Shown piece by piece: positions 12,300 through 24,437 of a DNA stretch of 64,000 nucleotides. The position numbers were made by a program, and so were the translations under genes. Origin of the DNA: Proteles cristata cristata. Lineage: Eukaryota > Chordata > Mammalia > Carnivora > Hyaenidae. The notes under the pieces were generated by a model, which searched no databases, was not told the DNA's origin, and saw only the letters and a program-made list of their open reading frames with translations. Every line of letters starts with the position of its first letter. Position 1 is the stretch's first letter. The DNA lies in contig JAESUZ010004534.1 in NCBI GenBank assembly GCA_017311185.1, forward strand, positions 806,001-870,000, written 5' to 3'.

Positions 12300-12775
12300 T
12301 GGTTATAGTAGGTTGAATACCCACTACCCGCCCCCCCTACACACACACACAGCAAATCCATGTCCTTCCCCAAACCTCAGAATGTGACCTCATTTGGAAA
12401 TCGAGGTTTTGCAGATGTAATTAGTTAAGATGAGGTCATCCCAGAGTGGGTGCCCTTTCAATCCAATATGGCTGGTGTCCTTAGAAGAGAAGAAGGACGA
12501 GGAAACACGGGGAAGAAATGCCATGTGATTGCAAAGGCAGAGATTGCTGTGATGTGTCTAGAAGCCAAGGATCCCCAAGGACTGCCAGCAACACAAGATG
12601 ATAGGAGAGAAGCACAGGCGGTATCCTCCCTCACAGCCTCCCGAAGGAACCAGAACTGTGGACACCTTGATCTCAGACATCCAGTCTCTTGAACAGTGAG
12701 AAAATACACTTCTATTGTTTTGAGCTCCCCAGTTTGTGGTAATTTGTTACAACAGTTCCAGGAAGCTTAATACAC
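12300..12775 (+). mobile_element. MLT1A-like solo LTR
   Basis: 'cctcagaatgtgacctcatt', 'atccaatatggctggtgtcc', 'gacaccttgatctcagacat' and 'cagtttgtggtaatttgtta' occur in consensus order. It is solo, with no internal region. Confidence 0.85.
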
Positions 12776-13239
12776 TGGGACATTGTTTGACAAGCTCATT
12801 CAAGTTTTATTAACTTTTTTTTTTAGGGGATTGTCACTTTATTTGCTTTTTCTACTTACTGTCAGGTAATAGCTCCATCTGTGTGTAGTTACTATTAATC
12901 TGTAAACTTTGTCCAGTAGAGATGCAAATAATTTCTAACTAGTAAAAAAGGATAATCCTAAAGGTTACATTTTAATGCCCTATAAACATTAACCAGTTTT
13001 ATCTCAGACTCAGCCAAGTTATATCAGAATGTCTCTTCTGGTGAAGGTAATTTCTGTTCCTCTAATTCTTATTGAACTGATTTTCCCACCTTTCCTCTAG
13101 TTCTCTCATTAGGAAGTTGAAACAAGTCTTTAACATTTCTTCATTCTATACATGTATGGGAGTCATGTTTTCACGCACTAGAATCATCAAAGTCAAGACA
13201 CCCTTTTGAGGTCATCTGATTCAATGTCCCTCTGATTGC

Positions 13240-13740
13240 AGGAAAGAATTCCTTATGAAGGGGTTTTGGAGTGGTGGAGATTAAGAGATGATGGCCAAGA
13301 AAGAATTCTTGAAGACATCTTTGGTGCAAAAAAAGGTGGTTTTATTATAGCATGGGGACAGGACCCGGGGCAGAAAAAGCTGCACTGGGGTTGTGAAGAG
13401 TGACTGGTTGTATAAGGAGTCGGGGAAATTAAAATCAAGAGGAAGTTCCTTAAAGAGATTTCCATATGCTAAAGAAGGCTCACAGATTCCTGGAGGCTAG
13501 CTATTGTCAAATAGCTAATTTGCTAGAGGTTGTTTTTCCCTCTAGCAAAGCATTATTATTAAGATAGTGGGGAGTTCCTCAAGATTAGGCTGTTCATAAG
13601 ATTACCTTTTTCTTGTCTAAGATATTTGTAAACTGATGGAGACTCATATCCTGCATGGCTGCAACGTATCAGTTAACCATTGGTTTTCTTTCCCTTTCCT
13701 TTGGGCCTCCAGTAGTGCCTGAAGAATATCACACATATCC
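13240..13740 (-). mobile_element. Probable ERV-like LTR, antisense
   Basis: The block reads like a reversed LTR. Its complement has an AATAAAACCACC-type polyadenylation region near 13340-13350, and 'catggggacaggacccgggg' is a phrase I associate with a carnivore LTR family. No gag, pol or env sequence is present. Edges and family are uncertain. Confidence 0.4.
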
Positions 13741-14111
13741 CACCCAGGGTGGGGGTGGGGGAGGTTGTTCGCTTGTGCTTTGCCCTCAGCTTGCCTTATG
13801 TTCCCTCATCACTTCCTCAGTACATTTGCCATAAGTTTGTTCAGCCTGTGCTTAAAAACATAACTTAAGGGGAACTCAAGATTATTCTTAGGGTAACTTG
13901 TTCCATTGTTAGATATTTATTATTAGTTTTTTCTCAAACTGAGATACCTCCCCCTTCCAACTCATACCCATTAGTTTTAATTGTGTTTAACTGAGCACAG
14001 AATCCGACAGCCTTTGGGACATTTGAGACCATGTCCCCCACTGGTATTTTCTTTCTTGGGGGAAAAGAAAGAAAATCTTTTTCGGGTGGGGGGGGGGGGC
14101 AAATCTAATCC

Positions 14112-14141
14112 AGAGATGAGATGAGATGAGATGAGATGAGA
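14112..14141. repeat. (GATGA)n pentanucleotide repeat
   Basis: About six GATGA units just after a G-rich run at 14085-14099. Confidence 0.9.
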
Positions 14142-14834
14142 GTCCTATGCACACTAGAGTATTCCTCTTAGGTAGTCCTATTGAATTTGGAAGTTAAATT
14201 CAACAAATATAATTTGAGCATCTATCATATTAGGTCCTGAAGGCAAAGAAAGGGAATCAGACACCACCTGAACTATAGAAAAAACACTGCATTTATAAAC
14301 AAATCTCTGCAAGAACAATTAATAGGTTGGAAAGAGTCTCGCAGTTTTATGGGATCCAATGAAGACCCAAGGGAGGGTATGATTAATTCTACCTGAGGAT
14401 TTGAGAAAGGCTGGCTTCCCAAAAAAAGTGCTCCTTGGACTAGATTCTGAAAGTAAGTGGGAAGTCTCTGAAAGGTTAAGGTATGATGGATATCCTAGAC
14501 AAAGCTAGAAAAAAGCATGAACAAAAAAGCCAAGAGAAAATGCTCAAACAGTTGTAAGGTACTAGAGTGCCCTCCAAATTCCATGAGAGCTGCAACAATA
14601 TAAATGTAATTCATAAAAAATAAATTATAATCATGGAAATGTAGCTCATTGCTAAAAATGTAGACAGGAGGGCGGTGGTCTGCACAAAGGCCATAAAACT
14701 TGAGCTGAAGAGCAGAAATTTGTCACTCCAAAGAAAGGGGAGCATGTGGGAAAGGTTCTAGTATTTTGGAGAATAAAAGCAAAAATTTGAAGAAACCATA
14801 ATCAAATAGAAGACGATCTTGTGTAATAATTCAA

Positions 14835-15065
14835 AAAATGGGATCTGGTGTCACATTGCCCAGTGCAAATTCCAGCTCTGCCTCTGGGATTTGAACAGGC
14901 TACCTAATGTCTCTAAGATTGACTTCCTCGTCTGTAAAACAGGGAAAATTAGCGTACTCCAAGGAGTTAACAGGTTTATATAAAATCACCTATGAACACA
15001 TCTATCTTATGTATGCCTGACACATACTAAGCATCAGTGAAGATTAACCATTGTTATTGTTAATT
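14835..15065 (+). mobile_element. MIR SINE, sense
   Basis: The MIR core order is present: 'ccagctctgcctctgggatt', then 'cctcgtctgtaaaacaggg', then the 'cctgacacatactaagcat' 3' end. Confidence 0.75.
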
Positions 15066-15304
15066 ATTCCATGATTGTAATATTTATTTTAAATAGAGGT
15101 TTAAGGTGAGACAGCTGGGGACAGGGGACAGGGAGAGGAAAAGAGAAGAAGCAAAGGAACATTGAACATGGGCAAAGGAAGATTGAAAAGAAGAAAGGCT
15201 AAGGAGATAAAGATGCAAACTTTGAGGAATTTGTTTAATTCTTAGTTGATGTACACCTCAGGATGTGTAGAACGAAAGAAAGAACTGGTTAAATCATGAC
15301 CCTT

Positions 15305-15505
15305 TCCTGGCCAGGATTCTTGGCCCTGATTCCTAGCTCTATCGCATACAGGTGTTACTAAACTTCTCTGTACCTCGGTGTCCACATTTATAAAATAGGG
15401 GACAATAATTGGTCTTCTATGTTATAGGTGTTGTCTGGACCAAATGAATTAATATACATTATGTGCTTAGGACAGTACTGCACAGAGTAAGCATCTTTTT
15501 ATTCC
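15305..15505 (+). mobile_element. MIR SINE, sense
   Basis: 'ttctctgtacctcggtgtcc' and 'tttataaaataggggac' match the MIR core, followed by 'gcacagagtaagcatc'. Confidence 0.7.
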
Positions 15506-15652
15506 CTCTTCTGACATCATACTGTTTTCTCCAGTTATTTTAAGGCTTATAGTTTAGATTCAATTATAACTACATTGGCTAGACAAGCTTGTTTTGCTTA
15601 ATTTATTATTACACACCTACTGTTGAAGATGCACATTAAAAATGAAAGTGTA

Positions 15653-15874
15653 GGAGTGCCTGGGCGGCTCAGTCACTTGAGTGACTTCAGCTCAGGTCAT
15701 GATCTCATGGTTCATGGGTTCAGGCTCTGTGTCGAGCTCTGTGCTGACAGCTCAGAACCTGGAGCCTACTTCAGATACTGTGTCTCCCTCTCTTTCTCCC
15801 CCTCCCTTGCTTGTGCTCTGTCTCTCTCTCTCTCTCTCTCAAAAATAAACAGACATTAAAAATAAAAAATAAAT
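15653..15874 (+). mobile_element. CAN SINE with TSD
   Basis: The 15-bp duplication AAAAATGAAAGTGTA is at 15638-15652 and 15875-15889. The copy has a (TC)n tract and an A/T-rich tail. Confidence 0.95.
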
Positions 15875-17224
15875 AAAAATGAAAGTGTATGGAAATACTA
15901 TGTAAAATACGATGCTTTAAGATTAAGCAAATAAAACCACTTAGCATTTCTCTCCAAGGTGTTTTTAATATTTGTACCAAAAAATCGCTATGCTTGGCAA
16001 ATATTGATGGATCTACAAAAGTTCTTACCAACTCTTATGAAATTCAGGAATTCCAAAAACAGAGATGATCATGGGCCTCTTAAAAAGAGGAAAATTTAGA
16101 AGAAATGTAAGAAAGGTAGTTAATTTAAAGACAGAGTAGATGGCCAACTTGAACTTGGGAAAACAGATGGAAATATCTTTCCCCAAAATTAAACAACACA
16201 TGAATGGGAGGTTTATATTTTTTGGGCATCGTTAAATAGTCTATAGCATAAGAGGAAAAAAGGTGAGTATTTCAATCTGCACCCTGGATTAGATTTTCTT
16301 CTTAGCTTTTCAGAGACTATGGCCCATACCACTTTGTTTTCTCCTTTATCTTCAACCCCTCCCTCTCTTCTGGTTCTTCCTTCTCAACATAGAAATCAAA
16401 ATCTTTCATGTGTAGTAGTAACCCCCCCAACACTCTGTCCCCTTACAAATGCCAATGGCTACTTACCCAGCATCTATTCCTCCCAACAGAAACCCCAAAT
16501 TGCCAGCCCACCAGTTGTCCTCACCCCCTGTGATTTAGGGAAAGAAGCCTGCATTACACTTGAGCCCTACCTACGTTGGTTCTCTTCCCTTGCAGGTAGA
16601 TCATTTAGGGGTGTCATGTCACCAGGATCTCAGGTAGGCGGGTTCTAGGAAAAATTTCCTTCCTCCTAAGAGTCAGACATCATAGGAGAACGTTCCCTCC
16701 TGCTTTTAGGTTTTTCCATTCCAAATAAGATGCCAGGAACTGAGGGAGCCATTTTTCACCACGAGGGGAACTGAAATGGCACCCCCAGGAAGGATGGCCT
16801 TGCAAGGAACCTGGGTCCTTGATGCGTGAGCCAACCCCAGAGCAAACAGCCTTGGTCCCCCTTGACCCTTGGAGGAGTGTGAGGGTAGGGACCCCAAGGT
16901 TCCCTTCTTGCTTCCCACCCCAGTTAGAAGGTCCACCAGGAAACAGCAGGGGCACTGAATAGCAGCTCCAGCCCTCAGGGGGATTACCAATCAGACGCAA
17001 AAGTGTGGCAATGGGACAAGGGGCTCCACAACCAGTTATGCAGCTTCCCTCCAAGAGCCTCAAATAGTTTCTCTCCCTCCCACATTGACACCTGCTACTG
17101 AGAAGAGAGAACGGGAGAACATATGGGGGGCAGGGGGAAGGGAAGACAGCACTTACCATCTTCTCAGTTCTTGTTCTTTCTTGTTGCAAATATCAACCTT
17201 GTTAGGCATTTCAAGGGTTCTTTC

Positions 17225-17442
17225 TTTATTTTTTTTTAAAATTCCTTTAACGTTTATTTTTGAGAAAGAGAGAGGCAGAGTATGAGTGGGGGAGGGGCAA
17301 AGAGAGAGACACAGAATCCGAAGCAGGCTCCAGGCTCTGAGCTGTCAGCACAGAGCCCAAAGCCAGGCTTGAAATGACCAACTGCAAGCTCATGATCTGA
17401 GCTGAAGTTGGATGTTTTACCAACTGAGTCATCCAGGTGGCC
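17225..17442 (-). mobile_element. CAN SINE, antisense, first of three
   Basis: An imperfect duplication around 'agggttcttt' lies on both sides (about 17212-17224 and 17443-17455). It is the first of three reversed SINEs within 1.2 kb. Confidence 0.92.
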
Positions 17443-17529
17443 CTTGAGGGTTCTTTAAATCTCCAGGTATATCCCTCAGTTGTACTCCCAGCCTTGGCTC
17501 CACTAAGAAATGCACCAGCTAAAAAAAAA

Positions 17530-17680
17530 AAGTGCTGGCTGTTTGACTCTGGACCTCTATGCCTCTTCTTCCTCAACTGTAGGATGAGGATAATGATGTT
17601 CACTTGTTAAAGCTTTTGTGAGAATTTTTTAAAATAACATATGCACAGTGCCTGGCACACACCAAGCACACAACCAGCCT
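17530..17680 (+). mobile_element. MIR fragment, sense
   Basis: 'cttcctcaactgtaggatga' and 'cacagtgcctggcacac' are the 3' half of MIR. Confidence 0.65.
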
Positions 17681-17760
17681 GCATTCTATGTGTGACAGTG
17701 GGGTAGGGGTCCATATATGAACTGGCAATAAGGAGGTATCCTCTGCATCTCATACTTCTT

Positions 17761-17971
17761 TAAGTTTATTTATTTATTTCAAGAGAGAGACAGAAAGCTA
17801 GCGGCAGGGGTGGAGGGGTGCACAGAAAGAGGGAGAGAGAGAATCCCAAGCAGGCTCTACACTGTTAGCTTCAAGCTCAATGTGGGGCTCAAACTCATGA
17901 ACCGTGAGATCATGATCTGAGCTGAAACCAAGAGTTGGACACTTAACCGACTGAGCCACCCAGTCCACCCA
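17761..17971 (-). mobile_element. CAN SINE, antisense, with TSD
   Basis: The perfect 15-bp duplication CATCTCATACTTCTT is at 17746-17760 and 17972-17986. Confidence 0.95.
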
Positions 17972-18199
17972 CATCTCATACTTCTTGATAAACCATAAGA
18001 TTATGAAGGGTAGAATCAGCACCATGTTCACCTTAATATTCTCCACCGAGCCTGTCCCTTGCTTGGCACATCGTATGATGACATTTTGATCACGGCTGGC
18101 TGTTACGGAATTGAATACCATTGGATTAAGTCAGGAGATAATAATTCTAACTCCAGCGTTTCCAATAACATGCAGTATGACTTTCAGAAATATACTTTT

Positions 18200-18256
18200 T
18201 CAAAGTTTATTTATTTTGAGAGAAGAGAGCATAAGCAAGGGAGGGAGGGAGGGAGG

Positions 18257-18292
<36 letters not shown>

Positions 18293-18418
18293 CCTAAACA
18301 GGCTTCATGCTGTCAGCACAGAGCCTGATGCAAGGCTCAAACTGACGAGCCATGAGACCATGACCTGAATTGAAATCAAGAATCGGACACTTAACTAATT
18401 GAGCCACTCAGGTGCCCC
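18200..18418 (-). mobile_element. CAN SINE, antisense, GGGA/GA-expanded
   Basis: The internal purine tract has expanded to (GGGA)n(GA)n at 18238-18290. Flanks 'cagaaatatactttt' and 'cagaaatgtacttctt' are a degraded duplication. Confidence 0.92.
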
Positions 18419-18429
18419 TCAGAAATGTA

Positions 18430-18850
18430 CTTCTTTTGGAGAGGCATTGTTGAGTGCCTGCTCTATGAGTGGCACTCCTGCTTCAGGGGTTATAGTATTT
18501 AAGACAGACATGGCCGTTGCCTCCATGGAATTCAATCTAATGACAGAGATAGACTGTATACAGTGATCACATGAATAGTTAGTTACACTTATGATGAGAA
18601 TATGAGAGCATATAGAGAGGGACATAACGGTTTGGGGGGAGATAATTCAGGGTAGACTTTTCTCAGAAATTGACATTGGTACAAGGACCTGAAGGATGAA
18701 TGAGAGTTAGCCAGGTGTCACGAGGAGATCAATAGAGAGTACTGCAGGCTATGTGAAGAGCCCAAGGTGGAGAGGACCGGAGCACACTGTAAAAGGCCAA
18801 TGTGGCTGAGCTCAGGAAATGCAGGCGACGGGCACGTGAGATGGTGCAGG
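18430..18850 (-). mobile_element. Possible L2 fragment, antisense
   Basis: 'acaaggacctgaaggatga' preceded by a degenerate 'gacatggccgttgcctccat' resembles reversed L2. It is strongly diverged. Confidence 0.4.
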
Positions 18851-19118
18851 AGCATTAGGCAAGGGTCCAGGTCATATGGCACCATTTGGGCATTCTCACA
18901 GAACACCGTGGTTGATTTTTGCTGAAGGCTCGTATCTGTATCCAACCAATGCTTGTAATTCAACCATGGTTTCACAAAAGGAGTGTATCTCAATCAGCTC
19001 TTTTCCCAATGAATTTATTGTCATTAAATCTGACATGTGATCTGTTAAACTATTTCTTACTCTGTTCATATAAAGCCATTAAACTAAAATCTTTTAGTTT
19101 CAGCACTAAGCACAACCC

Positions 19119-19269
19119 ACCCATTTTAGGTGGTTTTTTTATTTTTTGTTTTTTTGTTTTAAAGCAGGCTCCAGGCTCTGAGCTGTCAGCACAAAGCTCG
19201 ACCAATCCACAAACTGCGAAATTATGACCTGAGCCGAAGTTGGACCCAACTGAGCCACCCAGGCGCCCC
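19119..19269 (-). mobile_element. Truncated CAN SINE, antisense
   Basis: Only the tRNA-like half and the tail remain. The duplication AAGCACAACCC is at 19108-19118 and 19270-19280. Confidence 0.9.
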
Positions 19270-21017
19270 AAGCACAACCCGTTTTAAAACTTAATGTGTA
19301 TTATGAACATTTTTTCCCATTACTTTCTTTTTAAAATTTGTTTCAACGTTTACTTTTTTTCTAGTTTGTTAAGTCTAGAGACAACCAACAAAACAACAAA
19401 TTAGGCCAATTCATAACGTTTGCCAATTTTTCTATGGTGTAAATACCCTCACTGTGGCTGATTGCAATCTGCTTGTGTGACATCGCTGGGTGTGGGTTAG
19501 GAAGACACATGCACGGCTGCGTGGCATTATATGTGGCAGTGATGTTGGAAAGAAGTGGACAGACTTGATAGACATTCAGCAGGTAGAATCTTGGTGATTT
19601 GTTAGATGCCGCTGGTGAAGGTACAGTTCGAGAAATACTGGGCAGGTGGTGGTAGTACCATCACTATTAGAGGGAGACCTGAAGAGGAGAAAGCAGCGGG
19701 ACATGCGTTCCATTTGGGGTATCTTCCATCTCAATTGCTAGTGACACAACCACGTGGAAGCTAGACAAATGGATTTGAAGCTCAGACAAGTAGGGACTGG
19801 ATTTGTAAATCCGGGATTGAAATATTGGCAGCGGATTAAATCACACAGGGAAAAGTTGTGGCGTGGAAGGGCTGAGACCTTAAACATAGGCCCTTTGGAG
19901 ATCATGGAGCAGCAGCAGAGCCTGGGGAAAACAGGAGCGCAGCACACCACTATCACCGAAAGATGTGTTTTGAGGAAGAAAGAATTTTGCTGAGAGATCA
20001 AGTAAAGTGAGAAAAGAGAGTGTCCTTTGGATTTAGTGATTGTGGGTGACTATAGGAAAGGCAGTTACAGTGGAATGTGGAAACCAGAAAGTCCCTGCCA
20101 GTTGCAAGACTAAAAAGGGGAGGGCGGGGGGTGGGTGGAGGGGGTGGCTGGCAGCTCTTTTAACTTCATTTATGGAGAGTAGAAGTGGGGGCAGGGTGGC
20201 CGCTGGACGGGCAGGGTAGCGGGGCAGAGGAAGGCTTGGAACTGATTAAATGCTGATGATACGGATCCAGCCAAGGAGGGGAGCTTGGGCTCAGACTGGA
20301 CTCTGATACTGGGGTGGGGGTGGGGAGGTGGGAGTGAGGAATGGGGAGGCTGGAATCTGTGCTTTAAGGAGGTTTGTGGGTTTGGCGGTGAAAAGTTGAA
20401 AAAGTTTCTCTTTTTCTGATGCAAGAGACAAAGTAATCTGTCTACTGAGATGGGAGTTACTGGCGGGCAGAGTGGCAATCCGGTTGGGACTAAAACTTTA
20501 GGACGAAGTGACTACTCCTGGCTAATGCATGGACCACTGAATGTCGCATCTGGCCAGGTGACGAATCAAGACCTGAGCCCAGAAAGAGGGGCTGTTGAAA
20601 CTAATGGGCGGCAGGGCCTCGGAAGGAAGTTCTGATGGACCTACAAATTGGAAGCTACGCCTCCCAGGCAGGAAGTGTGGCCCGAGTGGAGACACGCGGA
20701 TCTGGAACAACTCCGCCCTGCCGGGAAGAGCACGGCTCTCCTGCAGCTCCGTCTCCCGCGGGGACGCTGCGGTCCCACCGCGGAGCGCCACCCACAGCGC
20801 CAGAAGCGCGAGCCCCACGCGGAGCGAGCTCGCGCGCCCGCGGACGGCAGGAGGCGGCCCCGCCCGCGCGGCCCGCCTCCCGGGGCCAGGCTGGGGCCGC
20901 CCCTTCCCGCCAAGCCCCGCCCCGCCCGGCTCCGCGCCGGGAACTCCGCTTCCTGCTCTCCCGCGGACGCCTTCTGTCCCTGCGCCTCTTTCGCCGCTGT
21001 GTAGCGCCCTCTGGCCC

Positions 21018-21093
21018 GACGTCACCGGCGCTTCCGCCAATGAGCTGAAGAGGAATGGGCTGCGGCGTGAGAGTGACCGCAGGAGCAGCCAAT
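21018..21093 (+). promoter_or_regulatory. CRE-like site and paired CCAAT boxes
   Basis: GACGTCAC (21018-21025) is followed by CCAAT at 21037-21041 and again at 21089-21093, 52 bp apart. This suggests CREB/ATF and NF-Y binding. Factor binding is inferred from motif only. Confidence 0.55.
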
Positions 21094-21129
21094 GGCCGCG
21101 AGGAGAGGGCGGGCCGAGGCGGGAGTGTG

Positions 21130-21319
21130 AGTGAGCGCCCGCGCGCGTGGGGAGCTGCGGGCGGTGCGGGCGGCGCACGGCGCAGGAGGGGGGCGCGGCG
21201 GGGGGCGGGGGCGCGGCGCGGGCGGCCCCTCCCCCTGCCCAGCGCCGGGCGGGCGCCGAGAGCGGCCGGAGTTTCCGCGCCGGGGAGGGAGATGCGGCCG
21301 CCGCTCGGGCTCCTTGCAG
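21130..21319 (+). other. TMTC4: TMTC4 exon 1 (5' UTR), start approximate
   Basis: The right edge is a strong donor, CAG|GTAACG, at 21319/21320. The left edge is not visible in the sequence and is placed only by distance from the CCAAT boxes. The exon has one ATG at 21292, which opens an upstream ORF rather than the protein. It probably splices to the acceptor at 26735/26736. Confidence 0.6.
21188..21222 (+). promoter_or_regulatory. Potential G-quadruplex
   Basis: Four G runs (6, 6, 5 and 3 Gs) are separated by gaps of 6, 1 and 8 bases. If transcribed it lies in the 5' UTR. Confidence 0.4.
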
Positions 21320-22031
21320 GTAACGCGCGGGGCGGCCCCTGCAGGGCCGAGCGGCCGAGCGTGCTGCGAGGCGAGCTCAGTTGGGCGCGGAGCGGACGCG
21401 GGGTCCTCGCTGTCGCCGAGCCCCGAGCCCCGCGGGCCGGCCCGGGTCCGGAGGTGGTGCCGCTGGGAGTTGGCTCCAGGACCTGCGCTGCGGCCGGGGT
21501 CACGGGGGACGCGAGCCCCGAGCGCCCCGGTGTAAGCTGCACGCGGGACAATGGGCGCGGCGTGGAGGGTGCGCGCCCCGCCTGCCCGCTCCCCGGCTCC
21601 TGCGCTCTCCCCGCCCCGGGCCGTGGTCACCGCCGCCACCCCTGCCTGCTCCCACTGCACGGCCGCTCCGTCGCCCCCGGGGCGTACCAGGCGCCTGCGG
21701 TGCGCCCCGGGAACGGCCACCTGGCCGCAGAGCCCCGCGCCTGGCCGCCAGGTGGCCGCGGCGCCGGCGACGGCTGGGCACAGCCGGGCCTCTTGGCCGC
21801 CTGCCCTAGGTTAAAGGCGGCTCCCCTGCAGCGCCGCGAGCGCCCCCTCCTCCGCGCTGGCTGCCGAGCGGAGCGGCGGGAGAACCGCGTGCCGCCGGCC
21901 CGGGCGCCCGGGGCCAGCGAGCTGCCACTTCCCCGCGCGGGCTTGGAGTTTAGGGAAGCCGAGCAGGTGGCGCAGCCGCCGCCTTACCTGCTGCGAACTC
22001 CGCGGGGCTTCTGGTCGTGTGGATGTTTTTG

Positions 22032-22033
<2 letters not shown>

Positions 22034-22070
<37 letters not shown>
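22034..22070. repeat. (GT)n microsatellite
   Basis: About 18 GT units followed by T-rich sequence at the edge of the CpG island. Confidence 0.95.
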
Positions 22071-22073
<3 letters not shown>

Positions 22074-23669
22074 TCTTTCTTTTTTTTTTAACCACACACA
22101 AAAGGAGGGAGGAGTTAGAAAAAAGATCTAGCCAGCGCGGTGTGAATCATCCCACACGGTTATCTCTGGGAGAGCAGATGGAAGGAGAGAATTCCTCGAG
22201 GAACAGTTCTAGTAACGACCCACTGCATCCCCTCTGCGTCCCCTCTCCCTGCGGTCCTGACCTTGCCTGGCACACCCCAGATCCATGTGGGGTGAAGCGG
22301 TGCCGGCTGACTTAGATGGGAAAATGGCTACAAGCTAACAAGCTGCAAACTTTCTGGGACAGCGGAAGTGTGAATGCCGAACCACACACAGTCATTCTTG
22401 CTGTGGGCAGGCGTGGCTCTCGTCTGTTACTGAATTAAAAAGAGGAAAGGCGATCACGAGAGATACATTGGAGTAGCATTTTTTTCAGCGCTGCACTGTG
22501 TAGGGTAGTGGAGATGCCAGGCTCCCCAAGCTTGAGGGCCCCGAGAGAGGGGCAGCCAGCTCACGTCTCCAGATGCTGGGTCAGAAATGATCGTGCTCTT
22601 TAATCTGATTTCCAGAAGCACGGTCTCCTCACAGCCTGGCGGAGGGCAGCGTTCGTTTGGATGGATTGTTACTGATGAGGTAGAAAGGTCGGCCAGAGGC
22701 CAGCAGGCCCTTCCATGCATGTGGAAGATTATTCTGTAGTAGGTGACTGCTGCTCATATTTCCAGGGCGAACCCTTTAGGCTGGTCTCACCATCCTGCAG
22801 TCCAAGGCTGCTGCGTCAGTTATCACTGGGTCCCTAGGGTTCACAGCCCAGTGACATTTCTTTCTGGGAGGTAGAGCCCTTGTTTTTTGACCGTTGATGA
22901 TTGATGAATTTATTTGAACCCCCTGAAAATAGAAGCTTCGTATTAGAAGTTTTGAGAAATTGAGAATAAAGAGCCTTCTGCTTCATCCCAAAATTCGGTT
23001 ACTTCTAGGGCCGGTTAATTCTGAACAGCGCGAGATCAGCACAGGAGTCAGGGATCCGAGCAGCAGCTTTACCACAGGCGAGACTGGCCACAGCACCCCG
23101 TGGACTGAGCCTGACACCTCTGTGAGGCTCCCTTCTTTGCATCTCCTGTGGCGAATTCACCTTCCAGCCATACCCTGGGGCCAGGGCTCCCAGGCAGGAC
23201 ACCTAGAGGGGAGAAATGAGACCGTGTAGCTGGGACCTAGCAAGAGAAAAACAGAAGGTGTGCCTTCCTAGTTCATGGCTTGCATACAAAAAAGAGATGG
23301 AGGGGCAGGTCCACCTGTCTGTACCAGCTCTCTGTGGAAGGGCTTCTTAAACTTGAGCACCAAGCCTGGCTGGGATCGTCAGAAGAAAGGCCACTTTCCT
23401 GTTGGGGGAAGGGAGGGTCTCATACAGGGTGACTGTATTAGACTGCCGTTTATGCAGGACATTCAGACAGCGGCCAAGGAGACAGTGCCCTGGGCCTATC
23501 CAAAGAAGGACACCTCCTCCCAGGTACATCAAGGCAGTGGGTGGGCGACTGCTGCTCTTGGTTGGTAAGCCCATCTACAGGAATAAAGAACTGATAGCAT
23601 CGGAGCTCCCACGACAGGAAATCAGGGACAAAGCACTGGGAACTAGATTCTCCAAAATGATAATAAGGA

Positions 23670-23850
23670 TGGGAAATAATTGTTTCCATACATTCTCTCC
23701 TTTAATGCTTCTGACAACCTCCCAGAGTTACGCGTGGTACCCTGTTGTGCCAGTGAGAATCTGAGTCTTAGAAAGACTGAGTAGCTCAAGGTCTCAAAGG
23801 TAGCAAGTCCAAGTCCTCCTGCCTCGAGAGCCTGCGCTCCTAACCCCCCT
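23670..23850 (-). mobile_element. MIR SINE, antisense
   Basis: 'tgcttctgacaacctccc', 'gactgagtagctcaaggt' and 'gtagcaagtccaagtcctc' follow the reversed MIR order. Confidence 0.6.
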
Positions 23851-24231
23851 GCTGCACTCTGAGAACTTTGCGTGGGTTCCTGACACGTTGTAGATTTTAT
23901 TGCATTTGCTAATCCGTAGTGTTTTCTGAACTATTCCACTGTATATACTAACCATAATGCCTTAAATGAAAAGGGCTTTTGGGAGTATTTTCAGGGACAG
24001 CAAAGTAGCAGGGAACCTTGGTGACTCAGGAGGGAAGATGCAATAGAAGTCTTGTGATAGAAGGACTTGCTGATATCCCTGCAGTAAAAGAGGGATGACC
24101 ATTCTGAGATTGACCCAGCCATCCTGGTGATGCTTCAGGAGTCCAGTACTGACCCACCAGGGCGCTGCAGTTGTTTGGGTCCATGGTCTGCCTTTGATAT
24201 ATTTGCTTTTTGAGTCTCAATTTCTTTAAAA

Positions 24232-24437
24232 GCATTTTTTTAAGTTTTTACTTATTTATTTTTGAGAGCGAGAGCAGAAGAGGAGCAGAAAGAGAGGGAC
24301 AGAGAGAAAATCCCGAGCAGGCTCCTCACTGTCAGCACAGAACCCAGTGGGGGTCTCGAACCCATGAACTGTGAGATCATGACCTGAGCCAAAACCAGGA
24401 GCTGGGTACTTAACTGGCTGAGCCCTCCAGGCACCCC
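24232..24437 (-). mobile_element. CAN SINE, antisense
   Basis: 'ttatttatttttgagagcg' at the left and 'gagccctccaggcacccc' at the right bound a reversed copy in intron 1. Confidence 0.93.

Larger units (their letters stand above)
1..20600. other. Intergenic region upstream of TMTC4, no gene seen
   Basis: I find no spliced or intact coding sequence here. Open frames are short and most fall inside SINE, L1 or simple repeats. The content is old L1, L2 and MIR fragments, three MLT1A-type LTRs, a probable ERV-like LTR, ten CAN SINEs and microsatellites, each listed separately. Stretches I could not assign include roughly 700-2500, 5130-6100, 7700-9400, 10000-10700, 16020-17220 and 19280-20600. The block ends at the TMTC4 CpG island. 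Confidence 0.7.
20640..22020. promoter_or_regulatory. TMTC4: CpG island promoter of TMTC4
   Basis: Base composition jumps to very GC-rich with dense CpG, unlike any other part of the window. There is no TATA box in a sensible place. GC boxes lie at 20915-20927 and 21107-21113, an ETS-like 'cttcctg' at 20949-20955, a CRE-like GACGTCAC at 21018-21025, and CCAAT boxes at 21037-21041 and 21089-21093. By analogy with CCAAT/CRE promoters the start site is probably about 21110-21220. Long open frames on both strands here come from the rarity of stop codons in GC-rich DNA and were not called as genes. Confidence 0.85.

Noticed and set aside
16680..17189. 169-codon minus-strand open frame
   Set aside because: Low-complexity composition with no family resemblance and no splice or promoter context. 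The region looks like an old repeat.
20655..22032. Open frames of up to 325 codons on both strands of the CpG island
   Set aside because: Stops are rare in DNA this GC-rich. The frames overlap each other on both strands and show no domain, and known biology places a promoter and UTR here.
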